Shown here one piece after another: positions 22,101 through 31,166 of a DNA stretch of 64,000 nucleotides (within the stretch, counting starts at the first letter, position 1; every line of letters starts with the position of its first letter). This DNA comes from Henningerozyma blattae CBS 6284. Lineage: Eukaryota; Ascomycota; Saccharomycetes; Saccharomycetales; Saccharomycetaceae. The position numbers and the translations under genes were made by a program. The notes beneath the pieces were generated by a model. It did not search any database and was not told the DNA's origin. It saw only the letters and a program-made list of their open reading frames with translations. Location: contig NC_020186.1 of the NCBI RefSeq assembly GCF_000315915.1, positions 1,302,001-1,366,000 of the forward strand, written 5' to 3'.

Positions 22101-22315
22101 GCTGAGAAAATTTTATCAGCAACAGGAGAATTAGTTTCTGATTTAAAAATGTTGTCGTTTATTTTAGATCCATCATTAATTTCAGAATTTGATGTTTGCT
22201 TTGAGATGATATCATCTAAATCATCTACAAATTCCTTTTGGGAATCATAATCTGAAGTATTTATCTCATTAGCACCTGGGTTGAACAAAGCATCTGTTTC
22301 GTGTACGTTACTCAT
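19145..22315 (-). CDS. NAM7: Nam7/Upf1, RNA helicase of nonsense-mediated decay
   Basis: 1056 residues, slightly longer than the 971 of S. cerevisiae because of an acidic N-terminus. A Cys/His-rich Upf2-binding domain begins near residue 130 (CAFCGIDKPASVIKCNTCKK, then HIVNHLVLSHHNVVSLHP). The SF1 helicase core follows: Walker A GPPGTGKT at about 501-508, Walker B-type LIDESTQASEPE, QYRMNP, and the C-terminal LTRAKYGLVVLGNPRSL. It ends in FSSLNI, like FSNLGI in yeast. It is an ATP-dependent 5'-3' helicase that triggers decay of mRNAs with premature stops, with Upf2 and Upf3. It is convergent with BUD2. In S. cerevisiae NAM7 (YMR080C) is beside SEC14 (YMR079W), so here the YMR and YKL tracks interleave. 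MBR1/ISF1, expected beside it, is absent. Confidence 0.97.
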   Translation of the reverse strand: MSNVHETDALFNPGANEINTSDYDSQKEFVDDLDDIISKQTSNSEINDGSKINDNIFKSETNSPVADKIFSAIPESELPVAANDDEEEDDIDSEGDIYNDEEFDALNGTNLKDLTNVVNANEDALMNVSDHACAFCGIDKPASVIKCNTCKKWFCNGKNGTNSSHIVNHLVLSHHNVVSLHPESDLGDTILECYNCGCRNAFILGFVSAKSDAVVVLLCRVPCAQTKNANWDTDQWQPLIENRQFLSWIAEEPSDEEKLNARLITPSQISKLEAKWRSNKDATINDIDLPEQQEEIPPVLLRYQDAYEYQRSYGPLIKLEADYDKQLKESQALEHISVTWSLALNNRHLVSFALSTFESNELKVAVGDEMIIRYSGVQYPEWEGRGYIVRLPNSFQDEFTLELKPNKEPPPTHLGTGFTAEFIWKGTSYDRMQDALKKFAIDKKSISGYLYYKILGHQVVDIAFDISMPSEFSIPKFAQLNSSQTNAVRNVLQKPLSLIQGPPGTGKTVTSATIIYHLSKLHSERILVCAPSNVAVDHLATKLRDLGLKVVRLTAKSREDVESSVSDLALHNLVARSSKGELRKLLRLKEEVGELSANDTKKFVKLVRKTESEILKKADVVCCTCVGAGDKRLDTKFRTVLIDESTQASEPECLIPIVKGAKQVILVGDHQQLGPVILERKAGDAGLKQSLFERLISLGHVPIRLEVQYRMNPFLSEFPSNMFYEGSLQNGVTLDQRTVPTSTFPWPIHDVPMMFWANYGREEISANGTSYLNRIEAMNCERVITRLFKDGVKPEQIGVITPYEGQRAYILQYMQMNGTLDKDLYINVEVASVDAFQGREKDYIILSCVRANEQQAIGFLSDPRRMNVGLTRAKYGLVVLGNPRSLSRNILWNHLLIHFRQKGCLVEGSLDNLQLCTVQLTRNRQNRQRQTRFPFNMGQTQLDSAIPSVQEFDTQSMMAFGSNTGTFDNPFAASSELSSYLNNNYWNLPNFAVSNQKNTTVQNTQNNYDKNLASNFDSSLARKLENYDAVPEFQQYGNFEEYSTENLDKNFSSLNI

Positions 22316-22835
22316 TTATACTAGATTACAATTTCAAAATCTCAATAACGATATGGATTTCGATTTTAATATTAATTTTAACTTCAACTTCAATCTTTAA
22401 TTATATTGTAGAGTCTGAATTAACTATAATAAATTCTAATGTCCTGTGCAGAAATGGGTGAAAGAAGGACCAGAATACCAATAAACCGTTTCTTAATTGA
22501 GTATACTCTTTTGTTCAAATACCAAAAAAAAAATCAGTTAAATCTTATAGGAATCTGATGGAGCCAGATATTTAGCCATTAAAACTTAAATTTTAGGAAT
22601 TTTTACAGGCCTTCGGAATGAGATCGATAAAGCAAAATTTCGTTTTCAACGTTTGGAACTTTTCAAAAATGAAAAGTTATCGTTGCAAACGACATACCAC
22701 AAAATGCTTTAACTATTATAACAGCTACAATCATTTACTTTTGTTATTTATTATCTACTATCAATTCAAAGTATATAGGGAAATTAAAGGTTGTGTAGAG
22801 CTAATTTTGAGCTATAAGAGAAGTGTGCTTGAGTT
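22316..22835. other. NAM7 promoter / YJU3 3' region
   Basis: About 520 bases between same-strand genes. No RNA gene or repeat is evident. A plus-strand frame that runs into YJU3 is an antisense shadow. Confidence 0.5.
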
Positions 22836-23750
22836 CTATAGGTGGGCGTCTAGCCACTCAACTAAATCAGATAAAGCCTTATCAAAAACTTCTTCTATCT
22901 CTAGGGAGAGAATGGAATGCCTACCATTCTCATACAAAACCAACCTTTTATCGTTAAATTTACAATTGTCGTAGAAATTTTGAGATCCCTTTGGATCATT
23001 AATAGTATCATCCTTACCATGCTGAATAAAGATTGGCTTCGTGATTTTACTGATCCTATTGTCCTTATTATTGTATAAAGCTTTACCTCTTTCCAAAAAA
23101 TCATATATCTGTCTGAAACTGCCTAGTAATGGTACACTCATGGGATCATTTGCTAAAAATTCTCTATATGTAGGATCTGATGTGATACCTTCCAAATTTA
23201 AACCAGTATCAATAGTAAAATTTGGCATCGTTTTAGCAAGAAGAGGAGATATCATTTGTGTAACTTTATTTGGTCTACTATTTGGATGTAAGATAATCAG
23301 TGGACCCGAGGCAATAAATCCTTGAAACTGATCTTTAGATTTACCAGTACATGCATAATTTAAACAAATCCCACCTCCCATAGAGTGTCCCCACATAAAT
23401 AATTTGATGTTTTTCTTTTTACATTCTTCCAAATTTTTCGAGACAAAATGTTCTAGATCAGAAAATGTAAAATGCTCATTAGTTTTACCTTTTAATTTGC
23501 CTGGTGACGTTTCACCAGACCCTCTTTGATCAAAGAAAAATGATTCATATCCTTGGCTTGATAATTGATCCATCATTCTATAATAAATTTTTGTATATTC
23601 ACCAAATCCATGTACTAGTAGAATACGTGCTTTTGTTATGTCGAGAGAGCTTTCCCATAACATATATGCAAAGTTTGCATTGTCGAACTTCTCAAATTTT
23701 ATTTTTGGTACCGTTGTTTTAGGGTTATATGGGTAAGAAGTATCAGCCAT
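22836..23750 (-). CDS. YJU3: Yju3, monoacylglycerol lipase
   Basis: 304 residues (313 in S. cerevisiae). Alpha/beta hydrolase of the monoglyceride lipase family. The oxyanion region is HGFGEYT (about 47-53). The nucleophile elbow is GHSMGG with S123. The likely acid is D248 in HGKDDTI and the base is H278 in NGRHSI; the 30-residue D-to-H spacing equals that of the known S123/D251/H281 triad of the yeast enzyme. It hydrolyses monoacylglycerols at lipid droplets and ER membranes. It is followed downstream on the same strand by NAM7 and preceded by YJU2, as YKL094W follows YKL095W in S. cerevisiae. Confidence 0.95.
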   Translation of the reverse strand: MADTSYPYNPKTTVPKIKFEKFDNANFAYMLWESSLDITKARILLVHGFGEYTKIYYRMMDQLSSQGYESFFFDQRGSGETSPGKLKGKTNEHFTFSDLEHFVSKNLEECKKKNIKLFMWGHSMGGGICLNYACTGKSKDQFQGFIASGPLIILHPNSRPNKVTQMISPLLAKTMPNFTIDTGLNLEGITSDPTYREFLANDPMSVPLLGSFRQIYDFLERGKALYNNKDNRISKITKPIFIQHGKDDTINDPKGSQNFYDNCKFNDKRLVLYENGRHSILSLEIEEVFDKALSDLVEWLDAHL

Positions 23751-24354
23751 TTTGATTTCTATTGTTATCTTTTACCACCTTATGTTAAGAATACCAAAGC
23801 TTTCCACCTATATATACATATATATATCATCTGTTTATAGATGTTTTAACAGAAAAATGCCCTTATAGTCTGTACAAATTGGTTATATGCGGAACACTAA
23901 GAATAACCCGCAGGACATAAATAGCACCATGAAAATGAATATTATGAAAAATGAACAAGTGAATATACAAATTAACAAACTTTTATTACTGACAAATAGT
24001 TTTGAAAGCCATATAAATAATGAACTTTATTTGTTTTTCTTCGCATTCCAACCCTGTACCTTCTCGATGATCAGAAAGGTCGCAGATTATATATAGTCAT
24101 ACTTACAAACCTGATCAATAGGGACTTCGAACAAATCTAGGTAAAGAAAATCACTCGTAATATATGAATAAACCGTATAACATACTTGACAGAAAATGTT
24201 CTTATATTTTTAGCGTTAACCGTATGAAATATGCATTTTAGGTTTCATTAATTACAGTTATATCAATCTAATTCCATAAACACTATGGCATTCAATAGTT
24301 GAGCTTGTTACATGCTAAATTTATTTATGTTTTTTTTTCTTTTTCTTTTTTAAT
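23751..24354. other. YJU3-YJU2 intergenic region
   Basis: About 600 bases with a TA-rich patch at 23811-23828. A 69-codon plus-strand frame (23887-24096) has no recognisable product. Nothing else is supported. Confidence 0.5.
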
Positions 24355-24515
24355 CTACTTATTTGAATTTTTATTCTTAATAATGATCCCTAACGGATTC
24401 TTTTTCTTAACTTTTCCTGAAAGTTTTATGCCTAACGAATTCTTTTTTTGCTGAGAGGTAGTGACTGGTGCAGTAACGATCCTGCTCACTGTATCGCCTG
24501 TAATTTCTAGTTTTT
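24355..24515 (-). other. YJU2: Out-of-frame C-terminal coding segment of YJU2
   Basis: In the frame one base back from the main frame, the reverse strand is open from before 24515 to a TAG at 24355-24357. It encodes about 50 residues, including a repeated block NSLGIKL ... NPLGIIIK. S. cerevisiae Yju2 ends with TNPLGIVIKRGKSLK, so this is the real tail of the protein separated by a one-base homopolymer difference. Confidence 0.85.
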
Positions 24516-25193
24516 CTTTTGTTCTTCCCTAAATTTTTCAGTAACCAACCTATCGAGATCTTGCTCAGCAGCAATGTGTTGAAGTTCTCTTTCATTTTGA
24601 ATTATTTCGGCTCTGCGCCTTGCCAAATAACTACTGTTCTTCAAATTTTCTAATTCTTCATCTTGTTGTTGTTCTGTTTGCAATTTTGTTAATCTGTCTT
24701 CCAAAACTTTCATTTTATCTTGCCCTATATTATTTTTTTCCCCAGTCTTAGCAGCTTGCTCTAATTCTCGTTCTTTAGCTAATCTATCCATTGTCATTTC
24801 TATGGTTTCCTCTGCATTTTTTTCCTCCTCCTTTCTGTTAGTCACAAAATTTCTTTCAGCACCTACTTCAATAATATAATCTGCACTCTTAGGATCTGTC
24901 TTAAATGATATCTGATTGCTACAACCAGGACATCGAATGGACATTCTATAGATTTTAATAGTTTCCAAATACTTTTCGTTTAATAATGCCTTCTTACCAT
25001 TAAATTTTCGACCTTTTGCAATAAATTCAGAACATTTTAGACATCGTGCACTAAATGGCATCATTAATCGAATTGTAACAACATCTTTATTGGTAGTTTT
25101 TAGTTTCTTTGATAATTTTTTTGCTGCCTTTTCTGCTTCCAAAGGGTTATAATCTGGTGGATAATACTTATTTATTGATTTTCGCTCTGACAT
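24507..25193 (-). CDS. YJU2: Yju2, spliceosome step-one factor (reading frame broken near the end)
   Basis: Start chosen at 25193 (MSERKSINKYYPPDYNPLEA), which matches the yeast N-terminus; the frame is open six codons further. The Cwf16/Yju2 domain has a four-cysteine zinc site: CLKC (with SARCLKCSEFIAKGRKFNGK) and CPGC. A charged coiled-coil tail follows (AKERELEQAAK, KMKVLEDRLTKLQTEQQQDE). Yju2 joins the Prp19-activated spliceosome and promotes the first transesterification. The frame stops at 24507, giving 228 residues, short of the yeast 278. The missing conserved tail (KKKNPLGIIIK) continues in the -1 frame to 24355. The switch point is a five-A run (24511-24515 on the opposite strand): one more A would restore the full protein. 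Sequencing error or real mutation cannot be told apart here. Confidence 0.9.
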   Translation of the reverse strand: MSERKSINKYYPPDYNPLEAEKAAKKLSKKLKTTNKDVVTIRLMMPFSARCLKCSEFIAKGRKFNGKKALLNEKYLETIKIYRMSIRCPGCSNQISFKTDPKSADYIIEVGAERNFVTNRKEEEKNAEETIEMTMDRLAKERELEQAAKTGEKNNIGQDKMKVLEDRLTKLQTEQQQDEELENLKNSSYLARRRAEIIQNERELQHIAAEQDLDRLVTEKFREEQKKN

Positions 25194-25321
25194 TTTTACA
25201 GATAAATGCACAGTCGTGATGATATATATACATATATTTTATGTACTCATTTGAAGCTAAAATATATAAAATTTTATTATTTTCTATTATTTTCGGACCT
25301 TTGAAAAAATGATTGATCAGG

Positions 25322-25328
25322 CGGGTAA
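25322..25328. promoter_or_regulatory. Reb1-type site upstream of YJU2
   Basis: CGGGTAA, the reverse complement of the Reb1 core TTACCCG, about 130 bases upstream of the YJU2 start. Similar sites precede MIF2 (9418), MTC2 (28643) and NUP53/ASM4 (42625). Confidence 0.5.
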
Positions 25329-25448
25329 AAGAAGTATTATTTAATCTAAAAAAATTAAAATAAAAATAGTTCTAAATTTAAATTATTATTATTATTATAT
25401 TTGAATAAGCAAAATGTATAAACGGTTCTTCTACTATTAGTATAATAC

Positions 25449-25478
25449 ATACACACACACACACACATATATATATAT
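25449..25478. repeat. (CA)n(TA)n dinucleotide tract
   Basis: A CA run passes directly into a TA run, in the noncoding sequence downstream of the Cwp1-like gene. Confidence 0.85.
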
Positions 25479-25607
25479 CACTAAAAATATAAGCAAAGGT
25501 TCGCCATTAAATCTGATTAATTTGAGGACACTCAAATGACACTCCATTCTATATTTAATGTCATAAAAACATTAAAATAGAATTTAAAGTTTCGACAAAC
25601 AGTATAA

Positions 25608-26759
25608 TCAAATTAACATAGCTGCAACAACAGCAGCAAACATACTAGCAGCTGTAACGCTAATCCCGTCATTCAATAGCTTGTTTGCTCCATTAGAGTC
25701 TTTATGAACTTTATGTTTATAATCTGATTTAGTACCTTGAACATTTCCATTATCAGATTTAATATCGGAATTCTCAGCAGAGTCTTCCTCATTTACTGGC
25801 ATTGTCATGTTCATGACACTAGAGTTTGAATAATTTGAAAATGTATCATCTTGTTTCCCTTTCAAATGAATCTTGTTATATGGAATAAAGTCAGAAATTA
25901 CAGTATCATGAGAAGCCATCACTTTTAATTTGACGTTAGCAGATGCTCCATCATCTTTGGCAGACACTCTGTAATTTTTAGTTCTGGCTTTTCCTTTAGC
26001 AACTTTGTTTGCAGTAGTATCAGTGGTAGTCTCTGTAGCATCTCGTTTAGCTTTGCTTCTTTTAACTTTGGTGGTATCCACTTTGTAATTATGATAATCA
26101 TCATCGTCACTGTGCGAATCATGTTTATAATTATCATTATCGTTATCAGATCCGGAGGAATATCCGTCAGTGTGATTGTGCTTACCATTCTTATGTTTAC
26201 CTTTACGATCACCATTATATTTGTCATAATAATCATCCTTGTCAGATTTTTCATCATCAGAACTATCACTACTAGAACCAGATTGTTTATCTTTACTGGT
26301 TTCATGGCCACTATCAGAATTGCTGTCACTACTACTGCTTGTATAGTGATCCTTTGAATCATCACTGTCACTGGCAGAACTGGAACCGTAGTATTTCTTT
26401 CTGCCCATTATATCTCTAACGGAGTAGAATTCGTTTTTGCCTGAATAGGTTAAGCACCCATTTTGAATTGCAAAACCGAATGAAGCTTTCTTGAAATCTT
26501 TAGTTTCACTCCAGAGTCCATTTCTGTCAACAATGACATACTTTTTATTACTCAATTTTAGTTTACCAGAATCAGTAACAACGGCAGTTAGAGCACTATC
26601 AGTTGAACCAAAATATAATTTACCATTATCTGAATAAACATTTGCATACTTAGTAGAGGAACCTGATTTGATTGCCAGTAAGCCAAATTCCATTGAGTCA
26701 GCCCAAACAATTTCTGCACCAGCAATAATTGCTGTCAAAACTAATGAATTTAATCTCAT
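25608..26759 (-). CDS. CWP1: Cwp1-like GPI-anchored cell wall protein
   Basis: 383 residues; S. cerevisiae Cwp1 has 239. A signal peptide (about 1-20, ending VWA-DS) is followed by the Cwp1 homology region, about 21-120 (EFGLLAIKSGSS, VYSDNGKLYFGS, DSGKLKLSNKKYVIVDRNG, FGFAIQNGCLTY). The C-terminus is a GPI signal: small residues near NGANKL, then a hydrophobic tail to the end. The middle (about 125-235) is unusual: Asp-, Ser-, His- and Lys-rich (DSHSDDDDYHNYK, KGKHKNGKHNH) instead of the Ser/Ala-rich linker of Cwp1. Dibasic sites (VKRSKAKRDATE) could be cut by Kex2. The Pir-type DGQIQ motif of Cwp1 is not seen. Position next to YJU2 equals YKL096W, which supports the assignment; the second wall gene CWP2 is absent. 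Confidence 0.87.
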   Translation of the reverse strand: MRLNSLVLTAIIAGAEIVWADSMEFGLLAIKSGSSTKYANVYSDNGKLYFGSTDSALTAVVTDSGKLKLSNKKYVIVDRNGLWSETKDFKKASFGFAIQNGCLTYSGKNEFYSVRDIMGRKKYYGSSSASDSDDSKDHYTSSSSDSNSDSGHETSKDKQSGSSSDSSDDEKSDKDDYYDKYNGDRKGKHKNGKHNHTDGYSSGSDNDNDNYKHDSHSDDDDYHNYKVDTTKVKRSKAKRDATETTTDTTANKVAKGKARTKNYRVSAKDDGASANVKLKVMASHDTVISDFIPYNKIHLKGKQDDTFSNYSNSSVMNMTMPVNEEDSAENSDIKSDNGNVQGTKSDYKHKVHKDSNGANKLLNDGISVTAASMFAAVVAAMLI

Positions 26760-27199
26760 AATATCTTGTTGTTTTAATGTTTGTTTAAACTCAATTCAAA
26801 AGACTAAAATAAGCCTGATAATATTAGTTAAAGTAAATATAGAGTATTTTAATCTAATGATCTGATATACTAACACTCTAGATATTTTCTTTGTAACAAA
26901 AAAGATAAAATAAAATAAAACATTATAAAAGTAAGAAGTTTGAATATCCTAAAACAAAGATAGAATAAATTTTTTGTAGCTCTTTATACTAATCATTTTC
27001 CCTTGATTTCTTGATCTCAAATTTGTGTCCATCAATTGTATTTTTTTTTGTTTTTTTTGTTTTTTTGTTTTGATTTATTTTATTAGTGTCACAAAAAATC
27101 ATTAAATGCCATTAGGTTGACAAAAGAGAAAAAAAACACAATAAGCGCTCTTAAAAATATAGATAAATATAGTAGAGAGAAAAACAAAGGGCCAAATAA
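26760..27199. other. Promoter of the Cwp1-like gene
   Basis: About 440 bases. A conspicuous ladder of T tracts separated by single G (about 27040-27072) is a poly(dA:dT) element. Nothing else stands out. Confidence 0.5.
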
Positions 27200-28504
27200 T
27201 TAAACTGGGGGAACTACTTTGCTAATTACATCTCTAATTACCCAATACTCTAAAAATAGTGGATTTAATTCATAATCGACTATCTCCTCCGTATTATTAA
27301 AGTTCTGGTATTTAATATCATTATTAATTTTGCTAGTTGATTTTTTAGTATTTTGTTTTAATTTTAGTTTAGCAAATATTGATAATAATTCATCAACTAA
27401 GTCAGGTTTACTACCATATAAGATACTACTATCCATCGAACTATCTGTAATAATGTTGATATGAGATGGAAAATACCAGCAAGCTGCTAATTTAACATCT
27501 CTTGGGGTTACAAATGTTTTATTCTTTGACAAACTAATCATTCTTGCTAATTCTAATAAAGCTTTCAAAGCCGATGTTGAAGCTCCACCACCTGAACTAT
27601 GATGCGTAAATCGATGATTTCTTACTTGTATCATGAGATCCATAATATACCTCCTTACTACTGGTGTTACACTTATTGCTTTTTCAAGGTCAAATTCTAT
27701 ACCAGTATTATTAATGTTATTGATACTATTACTGCTATCATTACTATTTTTTTCGACGGTAGCAAAACTATTATTTGATGTGCTAAATGGATTACTAATT
27801 AATGAAGTGAGACCTTGCTGATTCACAGCTTCAGTATCAGGCTCTGTACAAGCTAGCCAAAATTTCTGCTTTAACCAATTCTGAATTGTAATACAAGAGC
27901 TTAACAAATCTGAGGTATTATTTAAATCAATTAGGGGATTATCAAACAATGAAGGAACCATAACAATACCTATATAAATTTTGTTTTGTAATCTTCTTCT
28001 AAAGTTAATACTGGCAGTTTTAGTTTGCTCATATAAATTTGAAGTCATTTTATCAACTAATTTTTTTTCATCATCATCTGTAAATGAATTTATATCAGGT
28101 ATAATTGAAATCTCAACACTCGAAGATGAGTCTTTTGTGTTATTAGATGACGTACTTCCTGTATTTTTTGTATTTATTTGAGGGACGTTACTTGAATTTG
28201 GAATCTCACTTGCATCCCTCCTATTTTCATTATTGTTTTTGATATCATCAGGATTATAAATGTTGATATTAGCATTGACATTTTCATTTTTACAATGTAA
28301 AATGACAGCATTTTTAACACTTTCTATAGATGCAGTATTCGTATTTATAAACACTGAGCTACTATTATCAGAAAAGCGAGTACTATAAATATCACTGCTT
28401 GATTCTTCTTCATCTATCTGATTAACTAAGCATAAGAAACTCCTGCCAGTAAATATAGAATACCTCAAACAAGTATTAAAATCAATTAAAAGACCATTGC
28501 TCAT
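27200..28504 (-). CDS. MTC2: Mtc2-type protein
   Basis: 434 residues against 357 in S. cerevisiae. The C-terminal half holds the recognisable region: VTPVVRRYIMDLMIQVRNHR, then a Gly/Ala-rich GGGASTSALKALLELARM and TPRDVKLAACWYFPSH, which resembles the lid helices of MoxR/AAA-type proteins. No Walker A motif is visible, so it is probably not an active ATPase (inference). Asn/Ser-rich linkers (about 70-150 and 220-265) explain the extra length. MTC2 in S. cerevisiae was named for telomere-capping genetics; its biochemical role is not established. Order CWP1-MTC2-YPF1 agrees with YKL096W-YKL098W-YKL100C. UTP11 (YKL099C), expected next to it, is missing. Confidence 0.85.
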   Translation of the reverse strand: MSNGLLIDFNTCLRYSIFTGRSFLCLVNQIDEEESSSDIYSTRFSDNSSSVFINTNTASIESVKNAVILHCKNENVNANINIYNPDDIKNNNENRRDASEIPNSSNVPQINTKNTGSTSSNNTKDSSSSVEISIIPDINSFTDDDEKKLVDKMTSNLYEQTKTASINFRRRLQNKIYIGIVMVPSLFDNPLIDLNNTSDLLSSCITIQNWLKQKFWLACTEPDTEAVNQQGLTSLISNPFSTSNNSFATVEKNSNDSSNSINNINNTGIEFDLEKAISVTPVVRRYIMDLMIQVRNHRFTHHSSGGGASTSALKALLELARMISLSKNKTFVTPRDVKLAACWYFPSHINIITDSSMDSSILYGSKPDLVDELLSIFAKLKLKQNTKKSTSKINNDIKYQNFNNTEEIVDYELNPLFLEYWVIRDVISKVVPPV

Positions 28505-29237
28505 TGCTTCGAGATGTATTTTATTCCAGTTGGCGTCTTCCTGTTGATTAGTAATATATTTAATAGTATTAAATTTTTTGAAAGTTAATTTATTCTAGCA
28601 TTTTTCAAATGAAGAAACGGTCCTATACAGTTAGCACCAAGACGGGTAAAATTTCATTTAAATAACAGTTTTATTCTTAAGGAGAAAATGAATAATAATA
28701 ACATGCACGCAGATATGACTTTTGCTTATTAAGAGGCATACTATAAGAATAATAATTAAAAAGAATATCTCCCTGTATAATACAAGTATACAGAAGAGCG
28801 TGTATACAAATGTACGTAAGGGTAAAACACATATAGAGTAAAGCTAATGAAATACAGAGCTTAATTAAGTTTACTTAATGAATAGAAGCATCAGCATTCC
28901 TGTAACAATATTTTTAATTGATCGGTGAATATTATTATTATTGTGAAGTCTTTCACTCAACAATTTCGAGGTTCCGGAAACAAAATATTACCGAGGAAAA
29001 CAAAGGAAAAAGAGAACGTGGAAATGAAAATGGCAACAGAAACGATACTATTAATAACCTAATATATGAGATATAGGCTTAAACTATCTGATGTTGTAGA
29101 CACTTTGTTTTATTTATCTCAAGATTGTAACTTAATATACTAGAACATTGGTAGACAAATTAACTTCAAAATATACATACAGGATAAACAAAAGCGTAAA
29201 GCCGCATATTGCTAAGATATAGTAAACATTAAAAAAA
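28505..29237. other. Divergent promoter region MTC2-YPF1
   Basis: About 730 bases. Apart from the Reb1-type site it holds a GC-richer patch near 28960-29030. UTP11 would be expected here from S. cerevisiae order but no frame for it exists. Confidence 0.5.
28643..28649. promoter_or_regulatory. Reb1-type site in the MTC2/YPF1 divergent promoter
   Basis: CGGGTAA, 140 bases upstream of the MTC2 start. Motif match by eye. Confidence 0.5.
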
Positions 29238-31166
29238 ATGAGTGATTTCCAGCACAAAGTTGTCGAAGAAATTAATAAATTATCTAATGCGATTGTGTCA
29301 AATTTACAAAATCAAACCGAAAATTTTCTAATTATAGAAAATGTCTTAAAACATTTGCCAATATTCAATCATGAATTGATTGGAAGCAGTGTAAATGGTA
29401 ATAAAACTGAGTTACAACAAGTATTTGAAAATATAACCAGTATAATTGATAGTCCATCTAAATTAGTGGAAAATTCAACTCCATTAAATGACCCAACTTC
29501 CTTAACTTTTAGATTTACATATTATTTGTGCCAATTAAATGAAAAACATAAATTTAAATACTCAAGCCAAGTTTTTGTAATATTAATTTCTACTATATTG
29601 ATAATATTAGGGACATTTGCTTCTATAAAATCAATCCCATATACTGCTTTACCTCCAACAGTTATTCATCCATTATTTGATCCATCTGATTTTGAATTAG
29701 ATACAGAATGCCATATCGTTTATAAGGATGATAAAACTAGTAAAAAAAAGAAACAGAGTAAGAAACAGAAAAACTCAGGAAGACTAAATCAATTAGAAGA
29801 GAAACATGCTATACTTTTACCATTATCTAGTAGTATTACACTAGTTGGGCTATATTATGTGATAACTAAATTAAATATTAAATGGATGAATTATATTATT
29901 AAGGGACTAACTTTTAATATCATTTTAATTAGTTTACCAGCAGGGATATTTGTATATTCTTATCTAATAACAGCTTTTATTAGAAACTTCGCCCATTTAT
30001 TTAACTTAAACACATTAAGGATACTCAGTAGATATCGTGTTACTATTAGTGATGACAACGCAGATATCAATAAGAGTAGTGGGTTAATTACTAATTACCA
30101 TTATAAAGATCCATTGAATACTAAGGACCCAGATGAGTTATATTTTCAAGATACAATTGATAATATCAAAAAAAATGGACCCATGATCATAGAGATGTAT
30201 AAACGTGAATTAACTGAACCAACTAATATCAAATCAAATAGACAACTTGTGAATCTCTACTTCAATATTAGTACATTGCTTTCTAGTATCATATCAAGTG
30301 TTTTAGTCTACCAATTTTATAAGAATCAAACAAACTGGATTTTTTCCAATTTAATAAGTATGAATTTCACTATTTGGTCCATCTCGCAAATAAATTTCAA
30401 AAATTTAAGAACTGGTGTCTTAGTATTATCAATCTTATTCTTCTATGACATATATTTTGTGTTTGGAACTAACATGATGGTTACTGTGGCTACCAATTTA
30501 GAGTTACCAGTTAAATTACTAATACCAAATGGAATGGACAAGCTTGATCCAAAAAAATTAAGTTTTGGATTAATTGGTTTGGGTGATATATGCTTACCTG
30601 GCATGTTCCTATCAATCTGTTATAAGTTTGATATCTGGAGATATCATAACAACGCAAACAAGCCAGAAGAAGAATTCCATCTATTGAATTGGAAATACAT
30701 TGGCAAATATTTCATCCTTGGAATAATCAACTATATACTGGCATTAGTGATATGTATTTCTATGATGGTTAGATATGACAGAGGCCAACCTGCATTGCTA
30801 TATATTGTACCAATGATTACTATACCGACCATAATTTTAGCCTTTTGTAGTGGAGAGTTGAAAACGTTTTGGACCTTTCAATACGATACAATTGAACTGG
30901 GTGCTAATCTATTGGAAGATTCAGATCAAACTGATTCAGAAAACCAAGACAAAGACAAAGGGGAGCCTTTGGAGGGAGTCCTTCAAGATGAGAAGAAAAT
31001 TTCTGTAACTTATTCAGAATATTTCAATATCACCAACGAAGAACTGTACGACGAACACGATGACTCCGTAGATTACGACGAACAAGATGCTCTACTTGAT
31101 GAAGCCAGTGACAACGAATACACCTACAGTGAAGACAACACGCTCTTGATCGATAATGATGAATGA
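29238..31166 (+). CDS. YPF1: Ypf1, signal-peptide-peptidase-type intramembrane aspartyl protease
   Basis: 642 residues (587 in S. cerevisiae). It has about nine hydrophobic segments. The catalytic pair is D404 in FFYDIYFVFG and D450 in GLGD, with the third family motif QPALLY and neighbouring P following. The long lumenal/cytosolic segment between TM1 and TM2 is Lys-rich (about 165-185), and the C-terminus is a very acidic tail of about 80 residues. Family knowledge: presenilin/SPP proteases cleave type II membrane segments in the ER; yeast Ypf1 works with Dfm1 in ER-associated degradation of some nutrient transporters. In S. cerevisiae it is YKL100C, close to MTC2, consistent with this position. 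Confidence 0.95.
   Translation: MSDFQHKVVEEINKLSNAIVSNLQNQTENFLIIENVLKHLPIFNHELIGSSVNGNKTELQQVFENITSIIDSPSKLVENSTPLNDPTSLTFRFTYYLCQLNEKHKFKYSSQVFVILISTILIILGTFASIKSIPYTALPPTVIHPLFDPSDFELDTECHIVYKDDKTSKKKKQSKKQKNSGRLNQLEEKHAILLPLSSSITLVGLYYVITKLNIKWMNYIIKGLTFNIILISLPAGIFVYSYLITAFIRNFAHLFNLNTLRILSRYRVTISDDNADINKSSGLITNYHYKDPLNTKDPDELYFQDTIDNIKKNGPMIIEMYKRELTEPTNIKSNRQLVNLYFNISTLLSSIISSVLVYQFYKNQTNWIFSNLISMNFTIWSISQINFKNLRTGVLVLSILFFYDIYFVFGTNMMVTVATNLELPVKLLIPNGMDKLDPKKLSFGLIGLGDICLPGMFLSICYKFDIWRYHNNANKPEEEFHLLNWKYIGKYFILGIINYILALVICISMMVRYDRGQPALLYIVPMITIPTIILAFCSGELKTFWTFQYDTIELGANLLEDSDQTDSENQDKDKGEPLEGVLQDEKKISVTYSEYFNITNEELYDEHDDSVDYDEQDALLDEASDNEYTYSEDNTLLIDNDE

Larger units (their letters stand above)
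25194..25607. other. YJU2 promoter / wall protein 3' region
   Basis: About 410 bases. It contains the Reb1-type site, an ATT trinucleotide patch near 25384-25398 and a (CA)n(TA)n microsatellite at about 25449-25478. No gene is seen. Confidence 0.55.
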
